A stretch of 64,000 nucleotides of DNA, from NCBI GenBank assembly GCA_038025085.1, contig CM076146.1:25738501-25802500 (forward strand). Reading direction: 5' to 3'. Below the pieces are notes generated by a model. The model was not told the origin of the DNA and ran no database searches. It saw nothing but the letters and a program-made list of their open reading frames with translations. The translations under genes and the position numbers were made by a program. Shown here piece by piece: positions 22,184 through 34,846 of the stretch. This DNA comes from Tetragonia tetragonoides (lineage: Eukaryota; Streptophyta; Magnoliopsida; Caryophyllales; Aizoaceae). How positions within the stretch are numbered: the first letter of the stretch is position 1; every line of letters begins with the position of its first letter.

Positions 22184-22856
22184 TAGGGGTGAGCGCAACC
22201 GGATACTCAATGGGTATTGCGCTACTCGGAATTGGAATTGAATCTACCAGTTCTTAATTTCTAGGAATTGAAATTGGAATTGGTTACGCCGGTTCCTAAT
22301 TCCTAGGAATTGGAATTGGATCCACCGGGTACCCACCGATTTCTGGGTACCCACCGATTCCAAATAAAATTCAAATTTGGCTTTTTTGGCGGATTTTGTT
22401 TAGTACATAAGGACATAGAATAATTCTGTTTTTTGCCTAGCACATATAATATATTTTATACTACAGGACCATGGTGTATATTGAGGTTATGAAGGACTTC
22501 AATAGCATCATCAACCTAGTCCAACTCTCTGATTGAATAGCCTTCTGGCTTTAGCTTGTATTGAATTAGCAGAAACATTGTTACCATATAAACATTTAGT
22601 TTTATGCACACAATAAGTCAAATTTCTCTCAACGTTAAACTGTATATGTCATTACTTGATCTAACAAAAAATAAAATGGTCTTGCACTGGGTACTCAACC
22701 GGTTTCGGTTCCTAAAAGACGGGAATTGGAGTTGGAATTGGTTGATACCGGTTCCTATTTTTGGGAACCGGAATTGGAATTGGTTGACCGGTTTCGGTTC
22801 CGGAACCACCTGTTCCAATTCCAATACTGAGTACCCGGAATTTCTGCTCACCCCTA
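22184..22856. mobile_element. hAT MITE with perfect 8-bp target duplication
   Basis: Ends TAGGGGTGAGC and GCTCACCCCTA are inverted. The 8-bp sequence CTAGGAAT is repeated directly on both sides (22176-22183 and 22857-22864), the size expected for hAT insertion. The interior is repetitive (GGAATTGGAATTGG, ACCGGTTCC) with no transposase. Confidence 0.9.
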
Positions 22857-22914
22857 CTAGGAATGACGCATATCCCAGCTCATCAATACATTCTCATCCC
22901 AGTTCGTTAGCAAC

Positions 22915-23521
22915 TAGAGATGGCAATCGGGTGGATCGGGTCGGATTTGAGTTGGGTCTTTTTGATTTTGGGTCATTACGGGTTTGGGTAATATCGGGTT
23001 AGAAGAGTAATCGGGTCGGATTTATTCATATTTATGCTGATGTCGGGTTACGGGTCAACTCGGGTCGGCTTAATACGGGTTTCGGTTAAGTCGGATATGG
23101 GTTAGTTCGATTTTCGTGTCATTTCAGATCAAATTTAATTCATGTTTCCGAGCATATAAAATCGAAAATAAATAATATGAAAAACTCAATTTTATGTGAA
23201 AATTTCAATAATATAGACTACATGTGTGTTTAGTTAGTGCTTATTCAATCATTTTGAATATTATATCATTATAAGTCAGATATATTCGGGTTTCAGGTAG
23301 AGTCGGTTCGGGTTCATTTCGGTTTTAGGTAACGTCGGGTCGGGTGTCATCGGTTTTGGGTCAATTCGGAGATTGAATGTTGTCGGGGTGTCGGGTTGGA
23401 CCAGGTCGGATCGGGACGATTTCAGATAATGATAATTGATATATTTTTAGGTGTTGGGCGGATCTGATATCGGACGGATCGAGTCGGTTATCTCGGGTCG
23501 AGTCGAATTTTGCCAGCTCTA
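22915..23521. mobile_element. hAT MITE with imperfect 8-bp target duplication
   Basis: Inverted ends TAGAGATGGCAA and TTGCCAGCTCTA enclose about 607 bp of GGGTCGGGT-like degenerate repeats. Flanks TTAGCAAC (22907-22914) and TTGACAAC (23522-23529) match at six of eight positions, fitting an older hAT insertion. LINE-like coding begins just to the right, so the insertion may lie within a LINE relic. Confidence 0.8.
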
Positions 23522-23529
23522 TTGACAAC

Positions 23530-24032
23530 CCACCAAGTCCACAACATGTATCATCAACGTAGATGGTAGTGCATCTCCGAACCCTGATGAAGGCGGAGCA
23601 GTAGGTGTTTTCCGTACAACACTCGGTGGCTGGAAGTTTGCATTTCTTCTTTATCGTCACCATGCTTCTAACACACACATGGAACTCTTGGCCATCCACC
23701 AAGCTCTTCACTTAGCATGGCAACACCAATTTACATGCATTGAAATTCAATCAGATTCTCTACTTGCTATTGCTATGAGTACTGGAAAGTTTACTTATCC
23801 AGCTGCCTATCATGCTGTAATACTTGAATGCAGGTCATTGCTTGATCTATCTTGAACTGTCCACCTAGTACATATCTATCGTAAGGGTAACCAGACACTT
23901 GATCACCTAGCGCGTTATGCACGAGACCAACGGCAGGCTTTTGCTTTCCTTAATGCCCCTCCCCCTTTTGTTGCTTGGTATCTGTTTTCGGATATAGTAG
24001 GAGCGTCGTATGACCGCCTTTTATGTAAATAA
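23530..24032 (+). pseudogene. LINE-derived RNase H domain, broken
   Basis: Translation shows an RNase H of the kind found at the 3' end of plant LINEs. INVDGSASPNP carries the first Asp, HMELLAIHQAL the Glu, IEIQSDSLLAI the second Asp, and YRKGNQTLDHLARYA the C-terminal part. An in-frame TGA near 23853 separates the last segment. There is no reverse transcriptase upstream, where a MITE intervenes. The relic ends with a stop at 24032. Confidence 0.75.
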
Positions 24033-24055
24033 TCCCGTGTAAATTTTGTTTTGTA

Positions 24056-25492
24056 ATACAAACCCCCTTTACAATACAAACCATACAAACATTGAATAAA
24101 TCGTAAATTCATTAAAATTAAAGTAGAGCTTCATTAACATGAACTTAAAATTCATTAAATTGTAACCATAACTTCATCAATTTTTCAAATCAATTTTTTT
24201 TTTTTTTGAGTTTTGCAAATTCATTACATTGTTAACGCAGATTCATTATCATATGAATGTAAATTCATAGTAGCAAACACGTAGCTTCATCCAATTTTTA
24301 TGAATTTGTGATTACAAGTTAATGAATTTTAAAATAACAACCCATCCCTTAGTCTCTCTCCTCTGGTCCCCTCACCCAATCACCGTAGCCGCCACCCTAC
24401 CACCACCAGCCACCCCATCCGGCCATCGGCGAGGTCGCTTCCCGCCGGAAACCTAATCGGTGACCTTCTCCGACACACAACCACCACTCCTTTCTTTCTC
24501 ATCTAAAAAAAACTCTAGAAAATTCATCTTTTTTATTGTTGTAAATTCATGTAAACAAATGGCAGATTCAACAACAAAAAAATAAAAAACTACAACAACA
24601 TCCTGCTCACTCTCTCTCCTCCCCCTCCCCACCTCCATGGCCGCCCACCTACGACCACCGATGCCACCTGACCACCACCGCCACCGCCATCAACACCGCA
24701 ACTCAGGCCACTGGTGAGGTCGCCTCCCGCCGGCGATCTCACCGATGACCTTCTCGCACCACCGCCTCCCCTCCCGCCACGCACCACCCCATCCTTTCTC
24801 CTCTCAAGCACATCAAACCCTAACCCTCACTAGCCACGCACCACTAACACTCACTTTCTCTCTCCTCCTCAACCCCCTGCGTCGCGCTCACTAGCCACGC
24901 TAGAGGTCGGCTACAGCTGTGACCTCTCTCCCATGGCCACCCCTCCCCGCCGGAAAATTCACCAATGGACAAAATTAAACAAAAAACTAAAAAAAACGCT
25001 CGACGAAATGCTCGAAGGTCGCCGACCATGGTTCCATGTCCGGAGACCACATATCGTAGGTCAGAGACCTCCTATCTATGGTCGTCGGCCATAGAATGGT
25101 GGGCGGCGACCACGGGCGGTGACGAAGAGAAAGCAACGACGAGAGAGATAGAGCGCGATGAGGAGCGAAAGAGACTGCTGGAGAGAGGGAGAGGCCGCCG
25201 GAGAGAGGTGAAAGAAGCTCCGTCGGAGGTCGCCGGAGAAAGAAGAGGTGAGGAGAGAGGGAGAGAGAATAGGTGAGGAGAGAGAGAGGAATCTGATGAA
25301 AATATCAACTGACTGCCCAATGCCTGTTGCCGTTGGTGATAATGAGTTAATGACGCAAGGAATGACCACCTTAACTTTTCACCTAATTCCCAATGTGTCC
25401 CCTTTTTTTTCCATTAAATCTGGGCCATTGATATTGATATTTAATGGCCATGATTTGATTTGTACGATTTGTATTTTAAAGGGGGTTTGTAT
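24056..25492. mobile_element. Non-autonomous inverted-repeat element, possibly MULE-like
   Basis: The left end starts ATACAAACCCCCTTT and continues ACAATACAAACCATACAAAC. The right end is a diverged inverted copy over about 36 bp. The interior changes to a GC-rich segment (about 24340-25300) with Pro/Arg-rich frames. A GAGGTCGC..CCCGCCGG..GTGACCTTCTC motif occurs twice (about 24430 and 24715), so there is an internal duplication. No target duplication was found. The GC-rich interior could be captured gene sequence, but none was recognised. Confidence 0.5.
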
Positions 25493-25504
25493 AGGAGCCT
25501 CCAC

Positions 25505-25618
<114 letters not shown>

Positions 25619-25735
25619 TGTGTGTTTTTTTCTTGAAAAAAAAAAATAATTTGTGTGAAGCAGAAGTACGGAGTAGGCAATTGGGGTCCTTTGTTCCAAT
25701 TTGTGTATCACTTTCTACCCCAAATATGTCTTGAG

Positions 25736-26241
25736 TAGGGCTGTACATAATCCGATCTGGATCAGAATTTTAGATCGAATCGGATCGGAATCAAACCAGA
25801 AAGACCGGAGCTAAATGATTCCGGTTCACGTTCCGGTTCGCGCAAAACAATGATTCTGGTTCCGGTCTTTTTGGGGACAAAAACGGAATATTCCGGTGTA
25901 GACCGGAATTTTAATTTTGGCCCAAAAAAAACAAAAAAAAAATTAAGAAATGAAAATGAGACCGTGACTCACAAATTTGCTCAAAATAATTGTGTTAGGT
26001 ACATTTAAGAAGTTTTACCATAATTAGCAATCGGAATTGAAGGTAAATGCTACACGGATTTTTTTTTTTATTTAAAAAAACATGAAATTAAAATTCCGGT
26101 CTTAAAGCGGACCGGAAAATTCAGGTCCGGTTCGGTTTAAATCGGAATCATACTGGTTAAGGTTCAGGTCTCAGTTTTTGGGCGATTTAGGTTCCGATTT
26201 CGGTCTATTTCGGTTCTGATTTGGACCGGTGTTCACCCCCG
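25736..26241. mobile_element. hAT-like MITE, older copy
   Basis: The left end TAGGGCTGTACA and the right end GTGTTCACCCCC are partly inverted. The interior has repeated TTCCGGT/GACCGGA motifs. No clear 8-bp duplication is visible. Confidence 0.55.
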
Positions 26242-26327
26242 TTTTTAATTTTGTCATGCATCAAAATTTTGCAGCAGAATCCACATTGTAAATAGATTTG
26301 TCAAATTATATAAGAGAGTGAAATAGT

Positions 26328-26920
26328 GTATGGCAATGGATCGGATTCGGAGCGGATTATGCTAAATCCGAATCGGCTCCGAACATTAAACGGATTATCA
26401 AATTACCTATAAATTCGAATAACCTTCGATTAGGGAGGATCCGAATCCGAAACTATTCGGAGTCGGTAACCTCCGAATCCGATCCAGATCCGATCCGTTT
26501 ACTCGACGTATTTTGCATTTTTTATTATTCAAATGTGAACATATATAAGATATACTAAATAGCTAATTTCTTATTCAACAAAATAAATATGGTATATTAA
26601 AGATTTTTTTTGCTCATGAATATATTAAAGATTTAAGATAAAAACAAAGGTGAATTATATACTTAATTCAAATATATTAAGGATATAGTGTTCTTTTTTC
26701 TGAAGTACTAAAAATAATATGATATTCGGAGCGGTTTCGGAGTCGGATCGGATCCTAGCAGATTTTACCTAGCATCTGAATACGTTTCGCATCCGTTTCT
26801 GAGTCGGAGTCTTCTAATTGGATTCGGACTCGGACTCGGATTTTTTTGTTTCGAATTCGGCTTGAATTTTTCCGTTCTAAATGGATCGAACTCGAATCGG
26901 GTTCGGACTCAATTGCCCTC
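26328..26920. mobile_element. hAT-like MITE, older copy
   Basis: The ends contain TATGGCAATGGATCGG at the left and CCGATT..GACTCAATTGCCCTC-like sequence at the right. The interior has repeated CGGATTCGGAGCGG and TCCGAATCCG motifs. Termini are diverged and no duplication was confirmed. Confidence 0.5.
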
Positions 26921-28114
26921 TTTATTCTCGGCTGATTTGATTTTGGAAAAAATAAACCCAACAACAAAAAAGATTGAAGGAGAAGACTATTGAAGGTTAG
27001 AATGAGACTTTGGAAGTGAAATTGCGTTTTAACACAAATTTTTAGAGGTATTAATTATAGTCAAACAAGTTGGGTAAAGTCCTCACCACCATAAACGCAA
27101 GACTTAGTGTTAAACTTACTAGAGATAAAGTCAATAGAGTTACAAAATTTACAAAATATATGTGTGACTCAAACAAGAAGATAAATTTAAACAAACTCAT
27201 CTGAATCGTAAGGGATGTAGATGATGAGGCTAATGGAGTTGCACACTCTCCTCATGAGAATGGTAGGGGAGGTAGCAGATGATGCTGATGGAGTCGCACG
27301 TTCTCATGGTCATGTAGGCGGTTATTGGTAATCACTGTCCCTCCGACCATTTGTGAGGCTCGAAAGAAATAATAATTCCGTGTATAATACAAATATGTAT
27401 GAATAGCCATAGCAAAATTGATAACATATTGCTTTATTCAAGGAAATGAACTATTTGTTCAAATAAATATAATTACAACGAAAAAAAATAAAAATGTAGT
27501 GAATGTATGCACGAATATTGTGGGAATTAGATTTATTTCATTTTGTTATTTACACTTATGTATTCAATTTATGCAAAACGTATTTACAATAATTGTAACA
27601 TAATCTAACCTCACCTAACCTAACCTAACCTAACCTAACCTAATATAAAAGGGGCAAAACAAGATAGGCGAAAGAAAATGCCAAATATCTTATGTTGAAT
27701 GCTATTTTGTTGTAGTCTTGAACTTTGAGCATGCATCTATTTGTGTTATTATCTATTCAGGTCATTAAACATTAGAAATACTTTTGAGATGTCAGATGAT
27801 TCGAACTTATTACACGGTTTTGCTAATTACTAGTCTCTGAATGCAGCTTTATCTTTGAACATCTAAAGAATCACAAATTTAGATGGAAAGGTAAAGTAGG
27901 GTGCAGATATTTCAAGATTTATTTCTCAAAGTAAATTTAAGATAGATGTTTATTTGACGCGGTTGTGAGACAATTTGAGTATCGATTGCGGATTCTCAAT
28001 GCAAGAGCTAATTTCGGCGCATATTAAAACAAGTAGTATGCCTAATTGATCATAAAAGTTGGCAGTTGGAACTTCAGTTGAAGAATCGACGTAAACGATG
28101 GAAATCGAATGATC

Positions 28115-28322
28115 GAGTTTCTTAGAGAGTTTATATACAATGTCGTTCTGCTGTTCAACAAAGAAAGATTCAATATTAAATTTTATAATCAACAATCTAA
28201 GCCTATAATATATATCTTGAGTTTCTTAGGGAGCCTAAATTCAATGTTGTTTCGTTGTTCAACAAAGAAAGATTCAATATTCAATCTTATAATAGGCAAC
28301 CTAAGCATATAATATATATCTT
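28115..28322. repeat. Tandem duplication, two units of about 104 bp
   Basis: Both units start GAGTTTCTTAG and share TTGTTCAACAAAGAAAGATT and a final AATATATATCTT. The copies differ at scattered positions, so the duplication is not very recent. Confidence 0.85.
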
Positions 28323-28843
28323 TATTTGTTAATCACCCGGTTGTTGAGGTAATCAAAATTGTTGAAGACTACACTGAGTTGAATAATGTCATGTTCTTTT
28401 CGTCGTTTCTATGCTGCATTCTGTTCCGTTTTAATTCGTTCCGTTCCGTTACGCGTCGTTCCGTTCTTCATTTTGTCTCACATTTTCTTCCATTATCTGT
28501 GTCGCGCCATTCCGTTCCATTCCAATCCATATCGTTCCGTTCCTCATCGTCCCGTACCATTCCGTTGAAGAGAACAAGGCCTAAATGATTGTATGTAGGG
28601 AGCAAGATGCCAATAATGAAGAATAAAGGGGTGAAAAAATGAGTTTTTGAAATTGAAGAGAATTTATAGTAGTTAATAATTAAGGGTGATATAATTATTA
28701 TGGTTCTTTGGGTCACCCCATAAGCAATATGTAATGGTTTTAAGAGTCTAACTTTCTTGCCTATTAAAAAAAAATGGTTTGACTAAATTGGTGTTACATC
28801 AAACACTTAAAAAATGATGGATACTTGGCAAGTACTAGAAATT

Positions 28844-29010
28844 GGATCTCTCCATTTACCCAAGTAAATGGAGGGTTCTATTTACTAAATGAAGGGTCAG
28901 ATTTATTTCTTGCAAGTTATTAGTTTATATTAAAAAATAAAGAGAAGCAAATCTAACCTTTCATTTAGTAAATGGAGACTTTTATTTACCCAAGTAAATG
29001 GAGAGGATCC
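28844..29010. mobile_element. Fold-back MITE-like element
   Basis: Long inverted arms start GGATCTCTCCATTTACC at the left and end GGAGAGGATCC at the right. Each arm holds the palindrome CCATTTACCCAAGTAAATGG or a variant. Arms of about 65-75 bp would form a long hairpin. No coding. Confidence 0.75.
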
Positions 29011-29262
29011 AGAGTTCCAGACTCGAAAGATGATATTACTAAATTAGTCGACATTACTTGTGTAACTCCGCAAAATGAAACTGCCAAGAAAGTTAGGAAA
29101 ATTTTCAAAAGAAAAGTAAAGGAAACTTCATGAATCTTTTGTGGTCTCGCAGAGAATACACCATTGTTCTCACACAGTCACACTTGATTGTTGATACGGT
29201 TTGCAAATTGTAGGTAATTGGTGTACCGTTGTAATTGTATTCACTTTATTTTTTTGTGCTTT

Positions 29263-29454
29263 TGTGAACTTTGATGAGAGAGAAAGAGAGAAATAATACT
29301 TATTGATGAAATGATCGAATGAATCAAGTTATTACAGCAAAGTGTTTTATATGTACAGTAGCTAGGCTAATTAACAATGCTGAGTTGACATCTCTCCTAA
29401 CAACCTCTAGCTACCTCTAACAATTTTAACAAATTAATTATTACAACCTCTACA
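29263..29454 (-). repeat. Copia 3' LTR (192 bp)
   Basis: Starts TGTGAACTTTGATGAG and ends CAACCTCTACA on plus. It is clearly the mate of 38543-38739, with substitutions and small indels between them that indicate some age. Confidence 0.93.
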
Positions 29455-29459
29455 CCCCC

Positions 29460-31193
29460 TCAAGTTGGAGGGTGTGAAGCAGGAGACACCCCCAACTTGG
29501 AGAGAAGATAATGGTGTTGTTTACCAGTTAGGCTCTTCGTGAACAGATCAGCAAGCTGCTCAGTAGTCTTGACATAGGATAGAGTTATCAAGCCCTTCTG
29601 TAATTTCTCGCGTACAAAATGGCAGTCCAGATCAATGTGCTTTGTGCGTTCGTGATAGATAGGGTTCCGAGCTATGTAAATGGCTGCCTGACTGTCACAC
29701 TTCGAAGGAACATGTATGACACAAGACACAGTAAGTTCAGTAAGCAATCGTGTGGGCCAGGACAATTCTGTTGTAACCTTTCTCATTGATCTGTATACAG
29801 CCTCTGCTGAAGATAAAGAGACTGTAGGCTGTTTCTTGGATTTCCAAGAACTAGGAGAACCCCAAGAGTAACGTAGAAACCACTCACTGATCTTCTTGTA
29901 GATGGACAGGCTGCCCAATCCGAATCACAATAGGCTTGGAGAGAAAATGAAGTAGATGCATTAAACAACAATCCTTGAGAAGGAGATGCACTGAGATACT
30001 TCAGTGTGTGTAATGCTGCAGCTAGGTGAGGCTCCCTAGGACTCTGCATGAACTGACTTAAAAACTGAACATAAAAAGGTAAGTCAGTTCTTGTGTTTGT
30101 GAGGTAATTCAATTTGCCAACAAGAGTTCTGTAAGAGGTAGGATCAGCCAGTAAAGTGCCAGAATCAGCTCTCAATCTAAGATTAGCTTCAAGAGAATTA
30201 ACCACTGAATTTGTAGACTCAATACGAAATTCAGCAAGAAGATCAGTAGCAAATTTTTCTCTGAGTTAAAATCAAACCAGAGCTCTCTTGATAAACTTCC
30301 ATGCCCAAGAAATGATTAAGAAAGCCAATATCCTAATTTTGAACGTGGAATCCAGAAAATCCTTCAAATGACTAATTTCTGCCTCATCATCTCTTGTTAC
30401 CACAATATCATCAACATAAACTACTACTAGAACAGTAAGAGATCTTGTCTTCTTAGAGAAAAGAGAATAATCATTCTTAAAACTGTGATAACCTTGGCTG
30501 TGCAAGGCTTGAGACAATTTGGCATACCACTGGCGAGAGGCCTGTTTAAGACCAAATAAGGACTTCTTAAGTCTGCAAACTTGATTTTGGTAATATGAAA
30601 GACCAGATGGAGGGACCATATAAATCTCCTCATCCAAGTCACCATGCAGAAATGCATTATTAACATCAAGTTGATGTAATTTCCAACCCTTCTTGACTGC
30701 AGTTGCAATTAGACACCTAATAGTGGTCATCTTGACCACTGGAGAAATGTTTCTGTAAAATCCACCCCTGCCTTCTGTGTAAAACCTCTGATTACCAACT
30801 TGGCCTTAAATCTCTCTATGGTGCCATCTGATCTGTATTTTACAGTATAGAACCATTTGCATGAAATTGGCTTCTTTCCTACAGGTAAATCAACTAACTC
30901 CCAAGTTTGATTAGCTAATAAAGCTTCAAATTCTTTGTTCATAGCCTGCTGCCAAGCAGGAACACTAGTTGCTTCATCATAATATTTAGGTACATGTACA
31001 TGATCTAATGTGTGTAAAAGCTGCTGGTTTTCAAGGGTAAGGGCAGAACAACAAATGATTTTAGGTGGAGGACAAGTAGAGGTAATAGTATGAGCATAAA
31101 AATGAGAATCCACTTTAGAAAGATTACACATGTAGTTAGACAAAAAAAGCAGGCTTCTGATGAACCCTGGTGCCTCTTCTTGGAGCAACTGGT
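29460..31193 (-). pseudogene. Copia reverse transcriptase and RNase H, frameshifted
   Basis: In minus-strand order: linker RRGTRVHQKPAF, the RT start WQQAMNKEFEALLANQTWEL, LDVNNAFLHGDLDEEIYM, SLFGLKQASRQWY, the catalytic VVYVDDIVV, then RNase H with SLSSAEAVYRSM and HIDLDCHFVREKL. The pieces fall in different frames (breaks near 31136-31188, 30735, 30270 and 29890), so no full protein can be made. The family is clear. Confidence 0.88.
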
Positions 31194-32052
31194 TGTAGAC
31201 GCCAAATTTTGACTTGTATTTCTTTTAAATAATTACTACAGTTAATATTAGAATTAACTGTAATGACCCTAATTAAATAAGTCACTTGGGCTAAAAGGGC
31301 ATTTAGGATCCATAAGGTGACCCAACCCATTAGCAAAGCAAAGCCCAAAGAGAAAATAAAGCAAAAATCCAAAAAAAGAGTATAAAAGAGAAAATGCAAA
31401 AATAAATAAGGAATGGAATTATGATGTCATGCATGACATCATTTCATGACATCACAATATTCCTATGTCCCCATCCAATAGCTAAAGACAAAAGGGAATA
31501 ATGATAATAAGTAAAAATACCAAAATACACTCCCCTTTTCCATAAATTAACCCCCCACCCAAAAAATAAAAAAAAATTACTCTCCTCACAACCGGAAAAA
31601 AAAGAAAAAAAAAAAAAGAAATCCCCCCCCCCCACGTTTTTTATTCTTTTTTATTTATTTTTGTTATTTAATTTTGTTTTTCCTTTTTTCTATTTTTCTC
31701 TCTCACCTTATCTAATCTTTTCTCTTTCCTACTCACTTTCACCTCACAAGATTCCTCTCATCTTCTTCCTTCACCACAAATTTGACATTTGTCACCCTCC
31801 TATTCACATTCTCCCAACCCTCATCTCACCATCCACCTACCATCAAATCTCACCCTCCATTTCTCCTAACCCTAATTCTCCTCCATCTTTCACCTCTTAT
31901 AAATACAACTTAAAAAGTTGTTTTGAGGGCCCTTTACCTCTTTCTCACCTCTACTTCTTAAAATCTCTTTCTCTTTCTAGTTTTCCTATTATCTTTTTAA
32001 CTTACTTCAATTTTTGAAGCTTTTCTAAAAATTTCTCTTTATTTCTAAAACT

Positions 32053-32083
<31 letters not shown>

Positions 32084-33372
32084 TTTAGTTAGTGCAAACT
32101 AAAGGGCGTTTGTACTAACTAACTTGATTTTGAAGATTGCGCTTTCTAGATCTACGCAAGGGTAATCTTTTATCTCTCTCATTCAATGATTTTTTTCTAA
32201 GTGTTTTCACTAACCATTTCATTTTGTATATAAATTGCTATTAAACCCTATTATCCCCCTTAATAATCCCATTTTCACCGGTTGGACTCTTTATAGGTGT
32301 GGGTACAAATCACCCTATTTTTTGAGTGACCAAAATTACTAGGTAAGGGTTCAAGTGCCCACGCGAACCCATCTCCGTGGGGGACTTAGATCCAGCTTGT
32401 AGAGAGTGATTTTTTGCGGTGAGGAAGAGAGTTGCTTGTGCTAAAGTTGTGTGATCAATAAATGTTTCTCTCTTTCTCATCACCATTTTTATTTATTTTT
32501 TATACTTGAAATTGAATAAAAAAGGTCATTTTGCATATAAAGGCATCGGATTTATTTTTTGTACAAAGTTGTAATAATTCGGATTATTGACAGTTTTTAG
32601 AGCATAATTCATTTATAGATCTAGGAAGATCTAAGGGTTGGAATTTGATGAAATTAGTGTCATAGGAAATCTTGTCCAGAGGGCTTTCCAACGAGATGAA
32701 AATCATATAGATCCAACAGTTAAATCATCCACAATTGAATTTTGAAGTTTCTGCATCTAAACATGATCAACGTCCTTAGATCTATAAATAACTAATAAAC
32801 TGTTAAGTTTTGAGCTTGGTCTATTTCTGAGTAAATTGAAGAGGACTTCCCTAGTTTTCTACATCCACCTATTTCGTCCAGTTTCGATAAAAACAGAATT
32901 TTAAACGAATTTTGAAAAGATGAAGTAGTGCTGTCCCTTTGAAAATTTTCTCAGATTTCGACCTTGTAAATAAATGGCTCAATTTAACCACTTAGGATAG
33001 TGTGTTTTTCTTGATAATTTTTGTAGGAAGTTCTTAGTGTGTATACTTTAATATGTAAAGAATAATTCAATTTTAACGAAGTAGATTTAATTCTAAAATT
33101 AACCAACCGAGTATATGTCCAGAAATGATAACGTTCACTTAACGGAAACGTATGCGGTGGTTACCACCTCTTCAATGAAAGATGAACTTTGATTTGGATA
33201 ATTGACGCATTAAGAACCAATTTAGGCTTTGGAATCACTCTATTCGGAGGTGTTTTCGGTTTTTAATGAATTAATCAAACCGAGTTTGGTTCTGTCAAAA
33301 TGAAAGACTTTGGTTAACTTAGAACATTAGGGCTTCTTGTTTAGTTCTTTTGTTTATTTTCATTAAATGATT
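31194..33372. mobile_element. LTR-like insertion of uncertain family
   Basis: This block interrupts the Copia element between its linker coding and a gag-only element. It starts TGTAGACGCC (TG at 31194) and has a TATAAATA box (31899) followed by a pyrimidine-rich leader. A T34-type run lies near 32049-32082 and an AATAAA at about 32458. These are features of an LTR promoter and terminator. No second copy and no coding were found. It could be a solo or truncated Gypsy LTR, but no right border or target duplication was found. Confidence 0.4.
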
Positions 33373-33556
33373 TATAAGAGAAATCCCCAGGCTGCTCCAG
33401 TCGCTCGTCCAACGAGAGCAATAAAACGTTTTGAGCTGATTGAAGGACCAAATATCAATCTTTTGACGTGAAACCACCTCGACAAGAAAGCTAACACTCC
33501 AAAGATTAAGAATCTCGGAAGAAACGAGCTTAATAGCCAAAGCTCTGATACCAAAT

Positions 33557-34366
33557 TGATACGAAACAAACAGCAAGCTCGTTGGAATGAAACATAGTGA
33601 CTTCTTTTTGTGTTTTTGTGTTTAGATGAAGAAAGCAATTAACTCTTAACTCCAAAACCCAGCAATTAAGCACAAGTTTAGTCGCCTAAGAGGATCCCCT
33701 CCCTCGCTAATCTCTCCCAAGAAATTAAGCCCTAAGAAAGAATTAGTAGAAGCGTAAATACCCAAGCATAGCTTGTGAATAGAGGCAGTGCTCTATCATG
33801 TGTTTTCATTCATCAAATCTGATTTCTTACAATGAGAAGCAAGCTATTTATAGACCAATAACCCTAGAGGTCTTTCTAGAAGTAAACTAAGGTGGCACAA
33901 TGAGATAAGACTCTCAAAAAGAACCGTTTTTGTGGTCCTGGCGCCAGCTCACAAGCGTACTCGGATAGTACAATTTGGAGCGCCTCCTTTGTACGAATCC
34001 ACTAGGGGGTGCTGTTGTACCTTTTATCTTCATATGCTGCTGCCTTGCTGTCCACTCCATGCTATTTTTAAGCTATTTTTATCAACTACTAAGCCAAGGA
34101 ACAAACTCCTTTTGTAGGCCTACGTTGTATGCATAATTGATTAACTAAATGCATAAAATTAAAGCTACGCCTAAGCACTATTAGCCAGCACATCTTGGCG
34201 TTATTACAAGCATAATTAAAGGGCTAGTTAAGCAAAGTAAGCAAGGTATAACCCTTAGAGCAGCTCAGATTATCCTTGGGAGCGTCCACGTAGCCAACGG
34301 TACCAATGCTAGCAAGAAGTTGACTAGTGGCCATGGCATCTTCTTTGAGCTGCATGCTCCCGCATC
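33557..34366 (-). repeat. Second LTR of the gag-only element (810 bp)
   Basis: Carries a small internal duplication (TTTTTAAGCTA near 34070) absent from the other copy. It is followed by the primer site TGGTATCAGAGC (about 33542-33553), identical to the initiator tRNA-Met type. Confidence 0.75.
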
Positions 34367-34846
34367 AAACACTCGGGGTTGTTTAGGACTTTCCCTAAAG
34401 TCCTCGAAATAGAAAACCTTCCAATAGAGCTCAAGCCTGCAAGTGCTGAAATTTCCACCTCGAACATTACCTCGAATCCATACCCCGATTGACTTTGTTA
34501 CATCTCCCTTGGCTTGCTGAAATTTTACTTCAAAGGACAAAAATAGTGTTGTGCTAATCCCGACTCTAGGGAAGTGGGCGAACTCGTCCCAATCAGATTT
34601 TTGCCTCCGACATACACCCTTAAACAAATTATGATTCATGCGTTTGATCATTTCAGAACTAGTAGAAGAAAGATTATACAAGACTCTTTCAATCATGAGG
34701 TCTTCAAAGGACTCTCTGAAAACATACCTGATGCTCTGTTCTCCTTGTTTCAAATTACGCCGCAAGTTGATGTTTACAGCAGAACACAAGTTGCTGTTGA
34801 CAACAGAACACAAGTTGTTGTTTACAGAAGAACACAAGCTACTGTT

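Larger units (their letters stand above)
26921..29262. other. Intergenic with small repeats
   Basis: No gene is supported. It contains a short (CCTAA)n run near 27610-27640, a tandem duplication (28115-28322), a GTTCCGTTCC-rich stretch (28420-28565) that ends like a MITE terminus, and a fold-back repeat (28844-29010). The Copia target site is at 29258-29262. Confidence 0.5.

Noticed and set aside
24340..25320. Several overlapping GC-rich frames on both strands
   Set aside because: Pro/Arg/Ser-rich low-complexity translations with no domain; better explained as the core of the inverted-repeat element.
27604..27645. (CCTAA)n run resembling the insect-type telomere repeat
   Set aside because: Only about 40 bp, imperfect and embedded in AT-rich DNA; plant telomeres use CCCTAAA. 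A simple microsatellite explains it.
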